DNA of 64,000 bases from Photobacterium sp. DA100. GTDB lineage: Bacteria; Pseudomonadota; Gammaproteobacteria; Enterobacterales; Vibrionaceae. Under the pieces are notes generated by a model, which searched no databases, was not told the origin of the DNA, and worked only from the letters and a program-made list of their open reading frames with translations. Below are positions 30,639 to 39,941 of this stretch, piece by piece (positions within the stretch are counted from its first letter, which is position 1; each line of letters opens with the position of its first letter). The stretch is taken from the NCBI RefSeq assembly GCF_029223585.1, contig NZ_CP119423.1, forward strand, positions 2,294,001 through 2,358,000, given 5' to 3'. The position numbers and the translations under genes were made by a program.

Positions 30639-33101
30639 ATGTCTGTAAGCAGAAGACGTTTCCTACAGGGTATGGTAGCCACTAGCGCCGCATCAGTGAT
30701 TGGTCCAAGCCTGTTGGGTATGAACAAAGCCATGGCGGCTGAAACCGTAGGAACCTGGAAGGTATCAGGCTCTCACTGGGGCGCATTCCGCGCCCACATC
30801 TACGGTGGCAAGCTACAAGAAATCAAACCGCTGGAGCTGGATAAGCACCCAACCGAGATGCTCAACGGCATCAAGGGAATTCTTTACAGCCCGTCACGTG
30901 TGCGCTACCCGATGGTTCGCCTCGACTGGCTGAAGAAGCATAAATACAGTGCAGCGACCCGTGGTAACAACCGCTTTGTCCGCGTAACCTGGGATGAAGC
31001 CATCGATCTGTTCTACCGCGAACTGGAACGCATTCAGAAAGATTACGGTCCATGGGCCCTGCACGCCGGCCAAACGGGTTGGCGTCAAACCGGCCAGTTC
31101 CACAGCTGTGGTAACCACATGCAGCGCGTTGTCGGCATGCACGGTAACTACATCAAGAAAGTCGGTGACTACTCGACGGGTGCAGGTCAAACCATCTTGC
31201 CATACGTACTAGGCTCCACCGAAGTTTATGCGCAGGGTACTTCTTGGTCTGAAATCTTGGAGAACAGTGACAACATTGTACTTTGGGCCAATGATCCGGT
31301 GAAAAACCTTCAGGTTGGCTGGAACTGTGAAACCCATGAATCCTTCGCGTACCTGGAGCAGCTGAAAGAGAAAGTCGCCAAAGGCGAAATCAATGTGCTT
31401 TCCGTTGACCCGGTGAAAAACAAGACCCAGCGCTACCTGAACAACGACCACCTCTACATCAACCCGCAAACCGATGTGGCGTTTATGCTAGGTGTTGCGC
31501 ACACGCTCTACACCGAAGAGCTGTATGACAAAGCCTTCATCAAGACTTACTGCCTGGGCTTCGATGACTTCATCCAGTATGTGATGGGTGAAACCAAAGA
31601 CAAGATCGAGAAAGATCCGGAATGGGCTGCCGAGATCTGTGGTGTATCCGCCGATAAGATCCGCGAGTTTGCCCGCATGCTGGTTAACGGCCGTACCCAG
31701 ATGCTGTTTGGCTGGTGTATCCAGCGTCAGGAACACGGTGAGCAGCCATACTGGATGGGGGCGGTTATTGCAGCAATGGTGGGACAAATTGGCCTGCCAG
31801 GCGGTGGTATTTCTTACGGTCACCACTACAGCTCGATCGGCGTACCATCGACAGGCTTCGCTGCACCGGGTGGTTTCCCGCGTAACCCAGATGAAGGCCA
31901 GAAGCCTAAGTGGGATAACAACGATTTCAACGGCTACAGCAGCACTATTCCGGTAGCCCGCTGGATTGACTGTCTACTCGAGCCAGGCAAGCAGATCCGC
32001 TACAACGGTTCTAAAGTGACCCTGCCTGATTACAAGATGATGGTGATCAGTGGCTGTAACCCTTGGCACCACCACCAGGATCGCAACAAGATGAAGAAAG
32101 CCTTCAAGGCACTTCAAACCGTTGTCACCATTGACTTTGCCTGGACAGCCAGCTGTCGCTTCTCGGATATCGTGCTACCGGCTTGTACCCAGTGGGAACG
32201 TAACGATATCGATGTTTATGGCTCATACAGTGGCCGTGGCCTAATTGCGATGCAGAAGCTGGTTGACCCACTGTTCCAGTCAAAAACAGACTTCGAAATC
32301 ATGACGGAAGTTGCGCGTCGTTTCGGTCGCCACAAAGAATACACCCGTGGTATGGATGAGATGGAATGGGTTCGCCAGCTTTACAGCGAATGCCGTGATG
32401 CCAACAAGGCAAAATTCGACATGCCAGAGTTCGATGAGTTCTGGGCCCAGGGTTATTTCGACGCCGGTACAGGTAAGCCTTGGGTTCGCCATGCCGATTT
32501 CCGTGAGGATCCAGAGATCAACCCATTGGGTACGCCATCGGGCTTTATCGAAATCACCAGCCGTAAGATTGATCGCTTTGGTTACGAGCACTGTCAGGGC
32601 CACCCAATGTGGTTCGAGAAGAGCGAGCGTTCACACGGTGGTCCGGGCTCAGACAAACACCCTTACTGGCTGCAGTCTTGTCACCCAGACAAACGCTTAC
32701 ACTCGCAAATGTGTGAATCGGAAGAGTTCCGTGCCACCTACGCGGTACAGGGCCGTGAGCCAATCTACATCAACCCGCAAGATGCCGCTGCCAAGGGCAT
32801 CCAAAACGGCGACTTGGTCCGCGTTTACAACGACCGTGGTCAACTGCTAGCCGGTGCTGTACTGACAGACAGCTACGCACCGGGCGTGGTTCGTATCGAA
32901 GAAGGGGCATGGTATGGTCCTCTGAACGAGAAAGAAGGCGCGATGGATACCTATGGCGATCCAAATACCCTGACTCAGGATATTCCGTCTTCTGAACTGG
33001 CTCAGGCAACCAGTGCCAACACCTGTCTGGTTGAGTTCGAGAAGTTCACCGGTAGCGTTCCGCCGGTAACGTCATTCGGCGGGCCGATTGAAGTAAGTTA
33101 A
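30639..33101 (+). CDS. torA: Periplasmic TMAO reductase TorA
   Basis: An 820-residue molybdopterin reductase that converts trimethylamine N-oxide to trimethylamine at the end of anaerobic respiration. A Tat signal peptide (SRRRFLQG at residues 4-11, processed after ...KAMA|AE) exports the folded enzyme. The molybdenum ligand is the serine in GDYSTGAGQ (about residue 180). Other family marks are GWNCETHES and the C-terminal EEGAWYGPL. The start at 30639 has GGAG nine bases upstream; a TTG two codons earlier is less likely. No torD chaperone gene follows, unlike the usual torECAD or torCAD order. Confidence 0.93.
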   Translation: MSVSRRRFLQGMVATSAASVIGPSLLGMNKAMAAETVGTWKVSGSHWGAFRAHIYGGKLQEIKPLELDKHPTEMLNGIKGILYSPSRVRYPMVRLDWLKKHKYSAATRGNNRFVRVTWDEAIDLFYRELERIQKDYGPWALHAGQTGWRQTGQFHSCGNHMQRVVGMHGNYIKKVGDYSTGAGQTILPYVLGSTEVYAQGTSWSEILENSDNIVLWANDPVKNLQVGWNCETHESFAYLEQLKEKVAKGEINVLSVDPVKNKTQRYLNNDHLYINPQTDVAFMLGVAHTLYTEELYDKAFIKTYCLGFDDFIQYVMGETKDKIEKDPEWAAEICGVSADKIREFARMLVNGRTQMLFGWCIQRQEHGEQPYWMGAVIAAMVGQIGLPGGGISYGHHYSSIGVPSTGFAAPGGFPRNPDEGQKPKWDNNDFNGYSSTIPVARWIDCLLEPGKQIRYNGSKVTLPDYKMMVISGCNPWHHHQDRNKMKKAFKALQTVVTIDFAWTASCRFSDIVLPACTQWERNDIDVYGSYSGRGLIAMQKLVDPLFQSKTDFEIMTEVARRFGRHKEYTRGMDEMEWVRQLYSECRDANKAKFDMPEFDEFWAQGYFDAGTGKPWVRHADFREDPEINPLGTPSGFIEITSRKIDRFGYEHCQGHPMWFEKSERSHGGPGSDKHPYWLQSCHPDKRLHSQMCESEEFRATYAVQGREPIYINPQDAAAKGIQNGDLVRVYNDRGQLLAGAVLTDSYAPGVVRIEEGAWYGPLNEKEGAMDTYGDPNTLTQDIPSSELAQATSANTCLVEFEKFTGSVPPVTSFGGPIEVS

Positions 33102-33122
33102 TTCTCGCTGGTAGAAAATAAT

Positions 33123-33163
33123 AGCCCTGAACCTGATGCTGTTTGCCTAGTTCAGGGCTTTTG
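33123..33163 (+). terminator. Terminator of torECA
   Basis: A perfect 10-bp stem (AGCCCTGAAC / GTTCAGGGCT) with a 17-base loop, followed by TTTTGTT. It ends the operon right after torA. Confidence 0.75.
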
Positions 33164-33180
33164 TTCAGTCAGGATAAAAG

Positions 33181-34458
33181 TCATCGGCTAGGATCTAAGC
33201 GGCAAAACGAGAGAGAATTATCTGGTGCCCGCTGACATTCGATATCAACCCACTGGCCATTGAACTGCTCTAGTGAATTGTCTGTGGCAGAATACCCCCA
33301 CATAATACCGTTCTCAACCAACCCTTCTAGGCTGATTTCATTGTCTTTCCTCTCAGGCCTAACCCGTTTCACATAATTACCGTTATTGGCTTTACCGTCG
33401 AGTTCCACCCACTGGCCGTTGACATTAGATAGGCTGATACCATCGTCATACTCTGTATTCACATCAACGATGAAGACAATGCCATTGATACTCAATGTCA
33501 CACCGTCATAGCTCGCCTCACCCTCAACATTGAACTCCAAATTATCCGATACACTCACCTGATCTTGGAAATCAACCCGAGTAGCAAAAAGCTTGTTCTC
33601 CAGTTCAATCAAATCCACTTCGACAATTGCACCAATTTCCAGATTTGACCGCGTCCCGTCATCAAAGGATGTATTGCCATTGGTATGAACTCGGACGTTC
33701 CCACCAATATCAAAGCTAGTGAGATCTGGGCTTACCCAAGTGATGATCCCTTCAAGCTCAGTATTGCGCACATCATCGTTATCCCGGATATCAATGAGTG
33801 AGGCGACAAACTGACTTCCGTTAAACTGGCCGTAAACCTCAACCCATAGTCCATCAGCCAATGTTCGGCTGTCTTCGATAACTGCATTAGAGTAATCGAC
33901 CTGAACAGTGGCTATCGTAAACACACTTTGCGAAGGATCGAGCCCAGATATTGCTCCTTCAATTTCCGCCGTTGTTTGAGGGTCAACCACGGTAACAACT
34001 GTCACTTTCCAGCTATCATCAGGTTCGACCAAGCCGTAAAGCATCACCCAGTCGCCAATATTAAAGCCGGTACCTGGGTATTCGTAGCTAAGGCCATTTA
34101 TCGATAGGCTACTATCCGAAACCGCGGTTACCTGCCCAGTCGCTGCAGGTTGCAGATAAACTTGCTGGGCTTGGCTATTCTGATATTCCACTTCAACCTG
34201 CATTCCTTGCTTTAGTTCATCAAAACTATAGCTACTGTCATCATAACTAATCGTTGCCTGTGAACCGTCAAGTTGATGCTGGTTGATCGTGAAGGACTCG
34301 TCTGGATACGAAACTGAATCTACTGTACCTATTGTTCGTGCTAACGGTGAGCTTTGGACAATATCACTGCCACCATCAGAGGAACTTGAGTCACCCCCAC
34401 ACCCTGTGACTCCTAGGGATAATCCAATTGCTAAAGGAAGCAAGTTAAGACTTCTCAT
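33181..34458 (-). CDS. DUF5666-type repeat lipoprotein
   Basis: A 425-residue envelope lipoprotein: signal peptide then lipobox GVTGC (Cys at about 20), then a Gly/Ser-rich stretch. The remainder is built from at least four beta-rich repeats of about 65-75 residues, each with the shape 'EGxIxxxxxDxxxFxIxxxxVxxxxxTxxxDG...VEVxGxxxxxxxxAxxVxxxD' seen in DUF5666. The repeats are divergent. The function is unknown. The start at 34458 (MRSLNLL) is chosen because AGG is seven bases upstream and it gives a standard signal peptide. It converges with torA and is divergent from the galR paralogue. Confidence 0.7.
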   Translation of the reverse strand: MRSLNLLPLAIGLSLGVTGCGGDSSSSDGGSDIVQSSPLARTIGTVDSVSYPDESFTINQHQLDGSQATISYDDSSYSFDELKQGMQVEVEYQNSQAQQVYLQPAATGQVTAVSDSSLSINGLSYEYPGTGFNIGDWVMLYGLVEPDDSWKVTVVTVVDPQTTAEIEGAISGLDPSQSVFTIATVQVDYSNAVIEDSRTLADGLWVEVYGQFNGSQFVASLIDIRDNDDVRNTELEGIITWVSPDLTSFDIGGNVRVHTNGNTSFDDGTRSNLEIGAIVEVDLIELENKLFATRVDFQDQVSVSDNLEFNVEGEASYDGVTLSINGIVFIVDVNTEYDDGISLSNVNGQWVELDGKANNGNYVKRVRPERKDNEISLEGLVENGIMWGYSATDNSLEQFNGQWVDIECQRAPDNSLSFCRLDPSR

Positions 34459-34817
34459 AAAGTAACCTGTGACCAAGTTATTTCCTTGGAGATAACTCCT
34501 CAGTTTGAACTTATAGCCTTTCTGTAAGCATTGATATATTTATATTTCGCTTAGGCGTGTTGGTTTAAAGTATATGCTCCCCCACTGAAAAGCCTGACTC
34601 GTTACTGATACTCTCAATCAAGTACACTGCAGTAAGGGACGATAGTTGGACAACCAACAGCAAAACGCTAATTATGGTAACGGTTACACCAGTCTTTACC
34701 GTTGATTTTATTGACCATAATAAATATAGCTTATCTTTTTACTGCATTGATATTGCACCCGTTACACTGTCGGTGTTTAATAGTCGCCAAGCTTAATTCG
34801 AACTAGGATGTGTAGCC
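34459..34817. other. Promoter region between the DUF5666 gene and galR paralogue 2
   Basis: Carries one GalR-like operator at 34674-34689. No gene is visible. Confidence 0.5.
34674..34689. promoter_or_regulatory. GalR-like operator upstream of galR paralogue 2
   Basis: ATGGTAACGGTTACAC fits GTGKAANCGNTTNCAC at most positions. It lies about 130 bp upstream of the start codon and suggests autoregulation. Confidence 0.5.
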
Positions 34818-35816
34818 ATGGCTACGATTAAGGATGTGGCCAAGCTGGCCGGTGTTTCCGTTGCGACGGTATCACGCGTTATCAATAAATCTCCCAAAGC
34901 CAGTCAAGCCTCAATTGCATCAGTAACACAAGCGATGAAAGAGCTGGGCTACCGCCCCAATGCCAATGCCAGGGCCTTGGTCAGCCAATCAACCAATACT
35001 ATCGGTGTGGTGGTCGGCGATGTATCTGATCCTTTTTTCGGTTCGATGCTAAAAGCCATCGACCAGATCGCACGACAAAATGGTAAACAAATCCTGATCG
35101 GCAATGGTTATCACAATGCCACCACCGAAAGAGAGGCCATCGAACTGCTCATCAACAGTCGCTGTGAGTCATTGATCATTCACAGTAAAGGGTTGAGTAA
35201 CCAAGAGCTGATTGATTTCGCCAAAGAAGTTCCGGGCATGGTGGTCATTAACCGCTTTATTCCGGAAATTGCCCATCGCTGTATCGCACTTGATAACCAC
35301 AAGGGCTCCTACCTGGCAACAGAGTACCTGATCAAAAATGGCCACCAGCATATCGGCTATGTGTGCTCGAACCACGACATCGAAGATACCGAGCAGCGCC
35401 TTGCTGGATACCTAGATGCACTGCGCGCCTATAACTTGCCGGCCGATGACAACTACATCGAATACAGCTCCCCGGATGAAGCCGGTGGTGAGCATGCGAT
35501 GATGAACCTGCTATCAAAAAACCTACCGATCACAGCTATTGCCGCCTATAACGACAACATGGCCGCAGGCTGTTTATCGGTGTTGGAAGAAAATGGGATT
35601 ACCCCGCCGCAAGATATCTCTCTGATCGGTTTCGATGATGGTATCATCGCCAAGTATTTGAGCCCGAAACTGACCACGGTGCGCTACCCGATCAACATCA
35701 TGGCGGAGCAAGCAGCAAACCTTTCGCTCGCTCTCGCCAAAGGTGATGAGAACAAGACATGTACCCGGATGTTTGTCCCTACCCTAGTACGTCGCTTGTC
35801 CGTCGCTCAAAAATAA
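34818..35816 (+). CDS. galR: Galactose repressor GalR (paralogue 2)
   Basis: A 332-residue LacI-family repressor very close to E. coli GalR: MATIKDVAKLAGVSVATVSR, INKSPKASQAS, VVVGDVSDPFFGSMLKAI, LIGNGYHNATTEREAI, RCIALDNHKGSYLAT, CSNHDIEDTEQR and a C-terminal PTLVRRLSV. It matches E. coli GalR better than does the paralogue at 21610. It should bind AANCGNTT operators and be released by galactose. A likely autoregulatory site lies upstream. It is followed after 19 bases by an HD-domain hydrolase gene, probably co-transcribed. Confidence 0.88.
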   Translation: MATIKDVAKLAGVSVATVSRVINKSPKASQASIASVTQAMKELGYRPNANARALVSQSTNTIGVVVGDVSDPFFGSMLKAIDQIARQNGKQILIGNGYHNATTEREAIELLINSRCESLIIHSKGLSNQELIDFAKEVPGMVVINRFIPEIAHRCIALDNHKGSYLATEYLIKNGHQHIGYVCSNHDIEDTEQRLAGYLDALRAYNLPADDNYIEYSSPDEAGGEHAMMNLLSKNLPITAIAAYNDNMAAGCLSVLEENGITPPQDISLIGFDDGIIAKYLSPKLTTVRYPINIMAEQAANLSLALAKGDENKTCTRMFVPTLVRRLSVAQK

Positions 35817-35835
35817 AAAGCAATAAGAGGAATGT

Positions 35836-36429
35836 ATGCTTAATCTTGAAAAACAGTTGGCCTTTATCAACGAACTGGATCGCCTGAAAGCGGTATACCG
35901 CAAAACCATGGTCAAGCCTGATAACAACCGCCAGGAAAACAGTGCAGAGCATAGCTGGCACATTGCGCTTATGGCTCAAGTGCTGAAAGACTACATTGAA
36001 GAGCCAGTTGATGTGAATCGTGCCATCATGATGCTGCTCATTCATGACATTGTCGAGATCGATGCCGGTGACACTTTTGCTTTTGCCGAACAACACGAGC
36101 TAGACGGCCAGGAAGAAAAAGAAATCGAAGCCGCCAATCGCCTGTTCGGTTTATTGCCTGACGAACAGTTCGCTGAAATGAAATCGTTGTGGATGGAGTT
36201 TGAGCAGGCTGAAACCGCAGATGCCCGCTTTGCCAAAGCCATGGACCGTATTTTGCCGCTGATCCAGAACATGTCCAATGAGGGTGGCAGCTGGGTTAAG
36301 CACACCGTGAGCAAGCAACAGGTGCTTAAGCGTAACGAGTACCTGGAAAAAGTCACGCCGAAACTTTGGCAATATGCCTGTGAGCAAATTGATTTAGCTG
36401 TTGAGAAGGGCTGGTTAACCAACAACTAA
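35836..36429 (+). CDS. HD-domain metal-dependent phosphohydrolase (YfbR/HDDC2-like)
   Basis: A 197-residue cytoplasmic HD-superfamily protein. The metal ligands are H39 region in NSAEHSWHIALM, the HD pair in LLIHDIVEIDAGDTFAF (about 68-84), and a downstream D in FAKAMDRILPLIQN. The family includes 5'-deoxynucleotidases (YfbR) and HDDC2 proteins. It shares a transcript with galR, though no galactose link is known. A strong ribosome site (AAGAGGA) precedes it, and a terminator follows. Confidence 0.8.
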   Translation: MLNLEKQLAFINELDRLKAVYRKTMVKPDNNRQENSAEHSWHIALMAQVLKDYIEEPVDVNRAIMMLLIHDIVEIDAGDTFAFAEQHELDGQEEKEIEAANRLFGLLPDEQFAEMKSLWMEFEQAETADARFAKAMDRILPLIQNMSNEGGSWVKHTVSKQQVLKRNEYLEKVTPKLWQYACEQIDLAVEKGWLTNN

Positions 36430-36455
36430 TACCGGCATCATAAAGGCTTGATCAC

Positions 36456-36495
36456 AAAGGCCGTGCAGATTAGAGCAATCTTCACGGCCTTTTGT
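36456..36495 (+). terminator. Terminator of galR-HD operon
   Basis: A perfect 10-bp stem (AAAGGCCGTG / CACGGCCTTT) with a long loop that itself can pair (AGATT/AATCT), ending in TTTT. Confidence 0.75.
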
Positions 36496-36573
36496 TGACT
36501 AGGTCACTGACACATTGTTCGCTGCCATGACTAATGAGAAATTCCTTTTCTCTACATTCCATACTGTGGTGCG

Positions 36574-36882
36574 TTACTTATCTTTGTTAATCAGCGCCGT
36601 TTTGTAAGCAAGGTTACCTTCTTGGTCCATTGCCCTGAACTTCACACTACCTGAGCGATTGGAAGCAACAGTCACGTAAACCCTACCATGTTCATCGGTG
36701 GTGAAAGTACCAGTACCTGGAACATTGGTTGTAATTTGCACATTGCTAGCGGGTGCTCCGTTTTCGCTGACTTTTACCCATGCGCCTTCGTTTTGCGGAG
36801 TAACATCAAGGTTTAAATCGGCCATCACTGGTGAGCTTAGTAATACAGTCGCAGCAATCATAGTACCTGTAAGCTTAAGCAT
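36574..36882 (-). CDS. Small exported beta-rich protein
   Basis: A 102-residue protein with signal peptide MLKLTGTMIAATVLLSSPVMA|D. The mature 80 residues alternate like an Ig or carboxypeptidase-regulatory fold (APASNVQITTNVPGTGTFTTDEHGRVYVTVAS), with no cysteine. I do not recognise the family with certainty. GGAGAAGAG provides a good ribosome site. A perfect 17-bp palindrome lies about 90 bp upstream (36972-36988) and may control it. Confidence 0.65.
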   Translation of the reverse strand: MLKLTGTMIAATVLLSSPVMADLNLDVTPQNEGAWVKVSENGAPASNVQITTNVPGTGTFTTDEHGRVYVTVASNRSGSVKFRAMDQEGNLAYKTALINKDK

Positions 36883-37308
36883 ATCTCTTCTCCATTAATA
36901 TTTTCGTTTGGGCTCGGAGTTAAATTTAGCTAGAGCATCAAGATAAAGAAACATTAAGAATTAAACATGTCGTTCGAATAATTCGAACATGATTTTTGAC
37001 CCTGACATTGGTTTACGTTTATACGCAAACCTTTTACCATCAAGATAATAAACCAACCCCAGCTAAACATTCAGAGAAAAACATCATAAATTTCCACATT
37101 TATACAATAACTATTTTTCAATAACTCTATATCTCTACCCTACATGATTAAGCTATAGAGCATAAGGCATAACAAAGTTATATAAGTCGTTCAAATTCTC
37201 AAAACTGATACAGATAAACGGTAAATTACCGTAAAACACCGTCAATTGAACAATATAGAATTAGCGGCATGTAAAGATAATTTACCCAGATTATGTTGAG
37301 AAACCGTA
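36883..37308. other. AT-rich spacer with two inverted repeats
   Basis: No gene. Two inverted repeats stand out: GTTCGAATAATTCGAAC at 36972-36988 (perfect, 8-1-8) and GGTTTACG/CGCAAACC at 37010-37031 (one G-T pair, 6-base centre). Confidence 0.6.
36972..36988. promoter_or_regulatory. Perfect TTCGAA-based palindrome
   Basis: GTTCGAATAATTCGAAC is a perfect 8-1-8 inverted repeat 90 bp upstream of the small exported protein gene. It looks like a dimeric regulator site; the regulator is unknown. Confidence 0.5.
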
Positions 37309-37503
37309 TCAAAAGTCATAATTCAAACTGACCGTACTGTAGATCTCATCATTAATTTGATCAGAGGCAAGCATGGCCTGGTGTAGTAAGTGTACACGTC
37401 ACCTTTTTGCTGCCATTCCTTGTCGTCGTAGGCTAGAACGGCCCCTAAACTCACCGTGAATGAAATGGTGGTGGTTCGCGAGAAAATGAAGCCCAATTTA
37501 GCA
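37309..37503 (-). pseudogene. Remnant of an outer-membrane beta-barrel protein C terminus
   Basis: On the minus strand the reading frame from just after the GFA gene gives NAKLGFIFSRTTTISFTVSL, then GAVLAYDDKEWQQKGDVYTYYT, which reads as alternating barrel strands. At about 37380 the frame breaks; shifting by one base continues QAMLASDQINDEIYSTVSLNYDF and then a stop at 37309-37311. The ending NYDF, with terminal aromatic, is the typical outer-membrane protein signature. The N-terminal bulk is missing and there is a one-base loss, so this is a decayed fragment. Parent family not identified. Confidence 0.6.
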
Positions 37504-37899
37504 TTAACGGTCTGCCGGATGGTTAACACCATCATTTGTCACCACATCACCCAACTCAAATGGGTTGACACCTTCCAGGCACCCTATGTTGTAACCGTAT
37601 TCTTCCGGCTTTGAACGTCTTTGGTGATGGGTATAAATACCACACTCAGAGCAGAAGTAGTGCTTGGAGGTATGAGTGTTGAATTGGTACAGCTTAAGGA
37701 CATTCTGCCCTTTAATGATTCGAATACCATCAAGTTTGACCGAGCCCACTATCGCCCCTTTACGACGGCAAATGGAACAGTCGCAACGCCGGGGGTTTTC
37801 GATGCCGTTGGGTAAGCTCAGCTCTAATTCGACGGCGCCGCAATGGCAGGTTGCCCGATGCTTGGATTGAATTACTGTTTCACCGACACTTTTAATCAT
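37504..37899 (-). CDS. GFA-family zinc protein (CENP-V/GFA domain)
   Basis: A 131-residue protein of the glutathione-dependent formaldehyde-activating (GFA) family. Zinc-binding cysteines are visible as CHCGAVELELSLP, CDCSICRRKGA and YFCSECGIYTHH, at the family spacing. GFA-like proteins are cytoplasmic and often poorly characterised; activity on the glutathione-formaldehyde adduct is known only for a few. I set the start at 37899 (MIKSVGET) because AAGGA lies seven bases upstream; an upstream TTG overlapping the preceding gene is unlikely. It follows the VOC protein gene after about 34 bases, likely one operon. Confidence 0.8.
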   Translation of the reverse strand: MIKSVGETVIQSKHRATCHCGAVELELSLPNGIENPRRCDCSICRRKGAIVGSVKLDGIRIIKGQNVLKLYQFNTHTSKHYFCSECGIYTHHQRRSKPEEYGYNIGCLEGVNPFELGDVVTNDGVNHPADR

Positions 37900-37933
37900 C
37901 TTCTTTCCTTGAACAAAATACCCGTCATAAGCA

Positions 37934-38362
37934 TTAGTCAATGACTAGGCTGCCGTCGTCATTGAACTCCCAGCAATCACCATAAGCCACTTCCCATAGG
38001 TACCCATCAGGATCGGAAAAATAGCCGCTATAGCCCCCCCAAAACACATCTTGGGCCTGCTTTTCAATTTTACCGCCGGCTTTTTCCGCCAAAATTAGTA
38101 CAGCATCGACCTCTTGTTTCGAACGGGTATTATGGGCCAAGGTCACGCCAGAAAATCCTGTTTTCTCCACTTTGAAGTCAGGCGATACATCCTCAGCCAG
38201 TGCTTGTAATGGATATAGCGCCAAACACACACCGCCCGTCTTGAAAAAGATAATACCGTCTTCTGGTTTTCTCGAAGACGGGAAGCCGAGTTTACTGTAA
38301 AACGCAAATGAGGCATCAAGATCTTGAACGCCTAAAGTAATGATGCTGATCCGTGGTTCCAT
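37934..38362 (-). CDS. VOC-family glyoxalase/dioxygenase-like protein
   Basis: A 142-residue vicinal-oxygen-chelate protein, with paired beta-alpha-beta-beta-beta modules. The visible marks are ISIITLGVQDLDASFAFYSKLGF at the start and GYSGYFSDPDGYLWEVAYGD at the end, where the C-terminal Glu is a probable metal ligand. Such proteins include glyoxalase I, fosfomycin resistance enzymes and extradiol dioxygenases; the substrate cannot be told from the sequence. Ribosome site AAGGA is present. It is followed by the GFA gene. Confidence 0.75.
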   Translation of the reverse strand: MEPRISIITLGVQDLDASFAFYSKLGFPSSRKPEDGIIFFKTGGVCLALYPLQALAEDVSPDFKVEKTGFSGVTLAHNTRSKQEVDAVLILAEKAGGKIEKQAQDVFWGGYSGYFSDPDGYLWEVAYGDCWEFNDDGSLVID

Positions 38363-38428
38363 GATAATTCCTTTTATCCCTTGTCCACTTCATCTTAGCG
38401 TGTTCTTCAAGTCGGGTCACTCCAAAGC

Positions 38429-38452
38429 AAAAAGGCCACAAAGTGGCCTTTT
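38429..38452. terminator. Terminator downstream of the second GPH transporter gene
   Basis: A 9-bp stem (AAAGGCCAC / GTGGCCTTT) with a 3-base loop, flanked by A-run and T-run, so usable in both directions. It ends the minus-strand transporter transcript before the VOC gene. Confidence 0.8.
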
Positions 38453-38473
38453 GGTTCCTACTTCCAGAAGCGG

Positions 38474-39856
38474 TTATTGTTGCACTTCCACCTCTTTCAA
38501 TTCAGGCTCAGCGTTATAAAACTCACCTCGCTGAATTTTCGCCCTCACTTTCGCGTGCTCTTCTTCAGTAAAGGTATAGCGCGACATAATGAAAATACGG
38601 ATCACCGCCCCCAATGCCGGCAGCAAAGAGACACAGAAGAACAATCCACTCAATGCTGATGCTGATTGTTCTGCATTAGGGACATAGCCAATCATGGTTA
38701 GAATAATACCGGTCAGGCCACCGGCTACCGCTACTGATAACTTGCCGGTGAATGTTTGGCCCGAGAAAGTAATTGCAGCGCAGCGCTTACCTGTACGGTA
38801 GTAAGAGTACTCCACAGTATCGGCGATCATTGCCGAGATCAGCGGGTTCGTCATCATGAAAATAGCCGTGATCACCGAAAGCCAGATCATTACCGTTGTT
38901 GGGTTGTCATACCCTGTAAAGTAAAAACCAACACGGGCCACAACCTCTAATGCACACAGCACGATGAAAATATCACGCTTACGGAACCGCTTGGTCAGCA
39001 TTGGGGTGGCTAAGCAAGCTATCGCACTGACCAAGGTGATTGTACCGATGACCGATACCAGCGAGGCATCACCCATGTTGTAGGTAAAGAAGAAAATATA
39101 CATGCCGTTCACGATGTTGAAGAACACATTCATGAAGAAAGCAGCAAGGATGAAGAACAATGGCTTATTCTGACGTACCGCTTGGAAAGTCTCTTTTAAC
39201 GTCACCTGACCGTCAGAGGCGGTTTCGATACGCTCACGGGTGTTGAAGAAACCGTTGAGCATAAATGCAAGGCCGATCAGCATGAGGATAATCACCGCTG
39301 GTAGGTAGCCTTGATCCGCCCGCCCCTCAGCGAACATCGCCGACAGCTTCGGGAAGAAAATCATCGTGGCACCGATACCGGCATTCACGCCAAGCATCGC
39401 GCACGTTGCCGCTTTTGCACGCTCCTGCGGCTCATCGGTCATTACCGAAGACATTGACCAAAAAGGGACATCGGAAATGGTGTAGAGCGTACCCCATAAA
39501 ATATATGTCACACCTGCATACAACACCTTGGTCGATGTATCGGCATCCATGTTATAGAAAGAAGCGATAGTTACCAGAACAATCAAGAAAGGAGTGAACA
39601 GCATATAAGGGCGGAATTTGCCAAAACGGGAATTCAAGGTGTCCATATAGCCCGCAATAATCGGGTCATTCACCGCGTCCCAAACCCGGGCAATGAGGAA
39701 AATCATACTCGCCGCAATGGGGGAAATACCCAAAATATCGGTATAAAAATAGAGAATAAACGAGCCGACAAGGCCAAAGCTAAAGCATTGACCTACCCCA
39801 TAGCCGAAATAGGACATGAGCTCTTTGGGTTGCAATTTATTTTGTAGGGTTTTCAT
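38474..39856 (-). CDS. GPH-family glycoside:cation symporter
   Basis: A 460-residue, 12-helix symporter of the same superfamily as MelB but a different branch (YicJ/XynP/UidB-like). Marks are FYTDILGISPIAASMIFLIARVWDAVNDPIIAGYMD, GKFRPYM, WGTLYTISDVPFWSMSSVM and VEYSYYRTGKRCAA. It presumably brings in the glycoside hydrolysed by the neighbouring enzyme. The gene lies 85 bases after the hydrolase on the same strand, so the two share a promoter with the divergent LacI regulator. Substrate unknown; beta-linked oligosaccharides are plausible given the hydrolase clan. Confidence 0.8.
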   Translation of the reverse strand: MKTLQNKLQPKELMSYFGYGVGQCFSFGLVGSFILYFYTDILGISPIAASMIFLIARVWDAVNDPIIAGYMDTLNSRFGKFRPYMLFTPFLIVLVTIASFYNMDADTSTKVLYAGVTYILWGTLYTISDVPFWSMSSVMTDEPQERAKAATCAMLGVNAGIGATMIFFPKLSAMFAEGRADQGYLPAVIILMLIGLAFMLNGFFNTRERIETASDGQVTLKETFQAVRQNKPLFFILAAFFMNVFFNIVNGMYIFFFTYNMGDASLVSVIGTITLVSAIACLATPMLTKRFRKRDIFIVLCALEVVARVGFYFTGYDNPTTVMIWLSVITAIFMMTNPLISAMIADTVEYSYYRTGKRCAAITFSGQTFTGKLSVAVAGGLTGIILTMIGYVPNAEQSASALSGLFFCVSLLPALGAVIRIFIMSRYTFTEEEHAKVRAKIQRGEFYNAEPELKEVEVQQ

Positions 39857-39941
39857 CTTCACGTCTCACACTGTGCTTATCATTGTAGTCAGGTGCAAGT
39901 AAGCCAGACCAAAAGTGGTTACTGGCTCACTTTGTGTCTGG

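Noticed and set aside
34747..34770. Second GalR operator before galR paralogue 2 (TTGCACCCGTTACACT)
   Set aside because: Spacing between half-sites is one base short and the left arm does not match.
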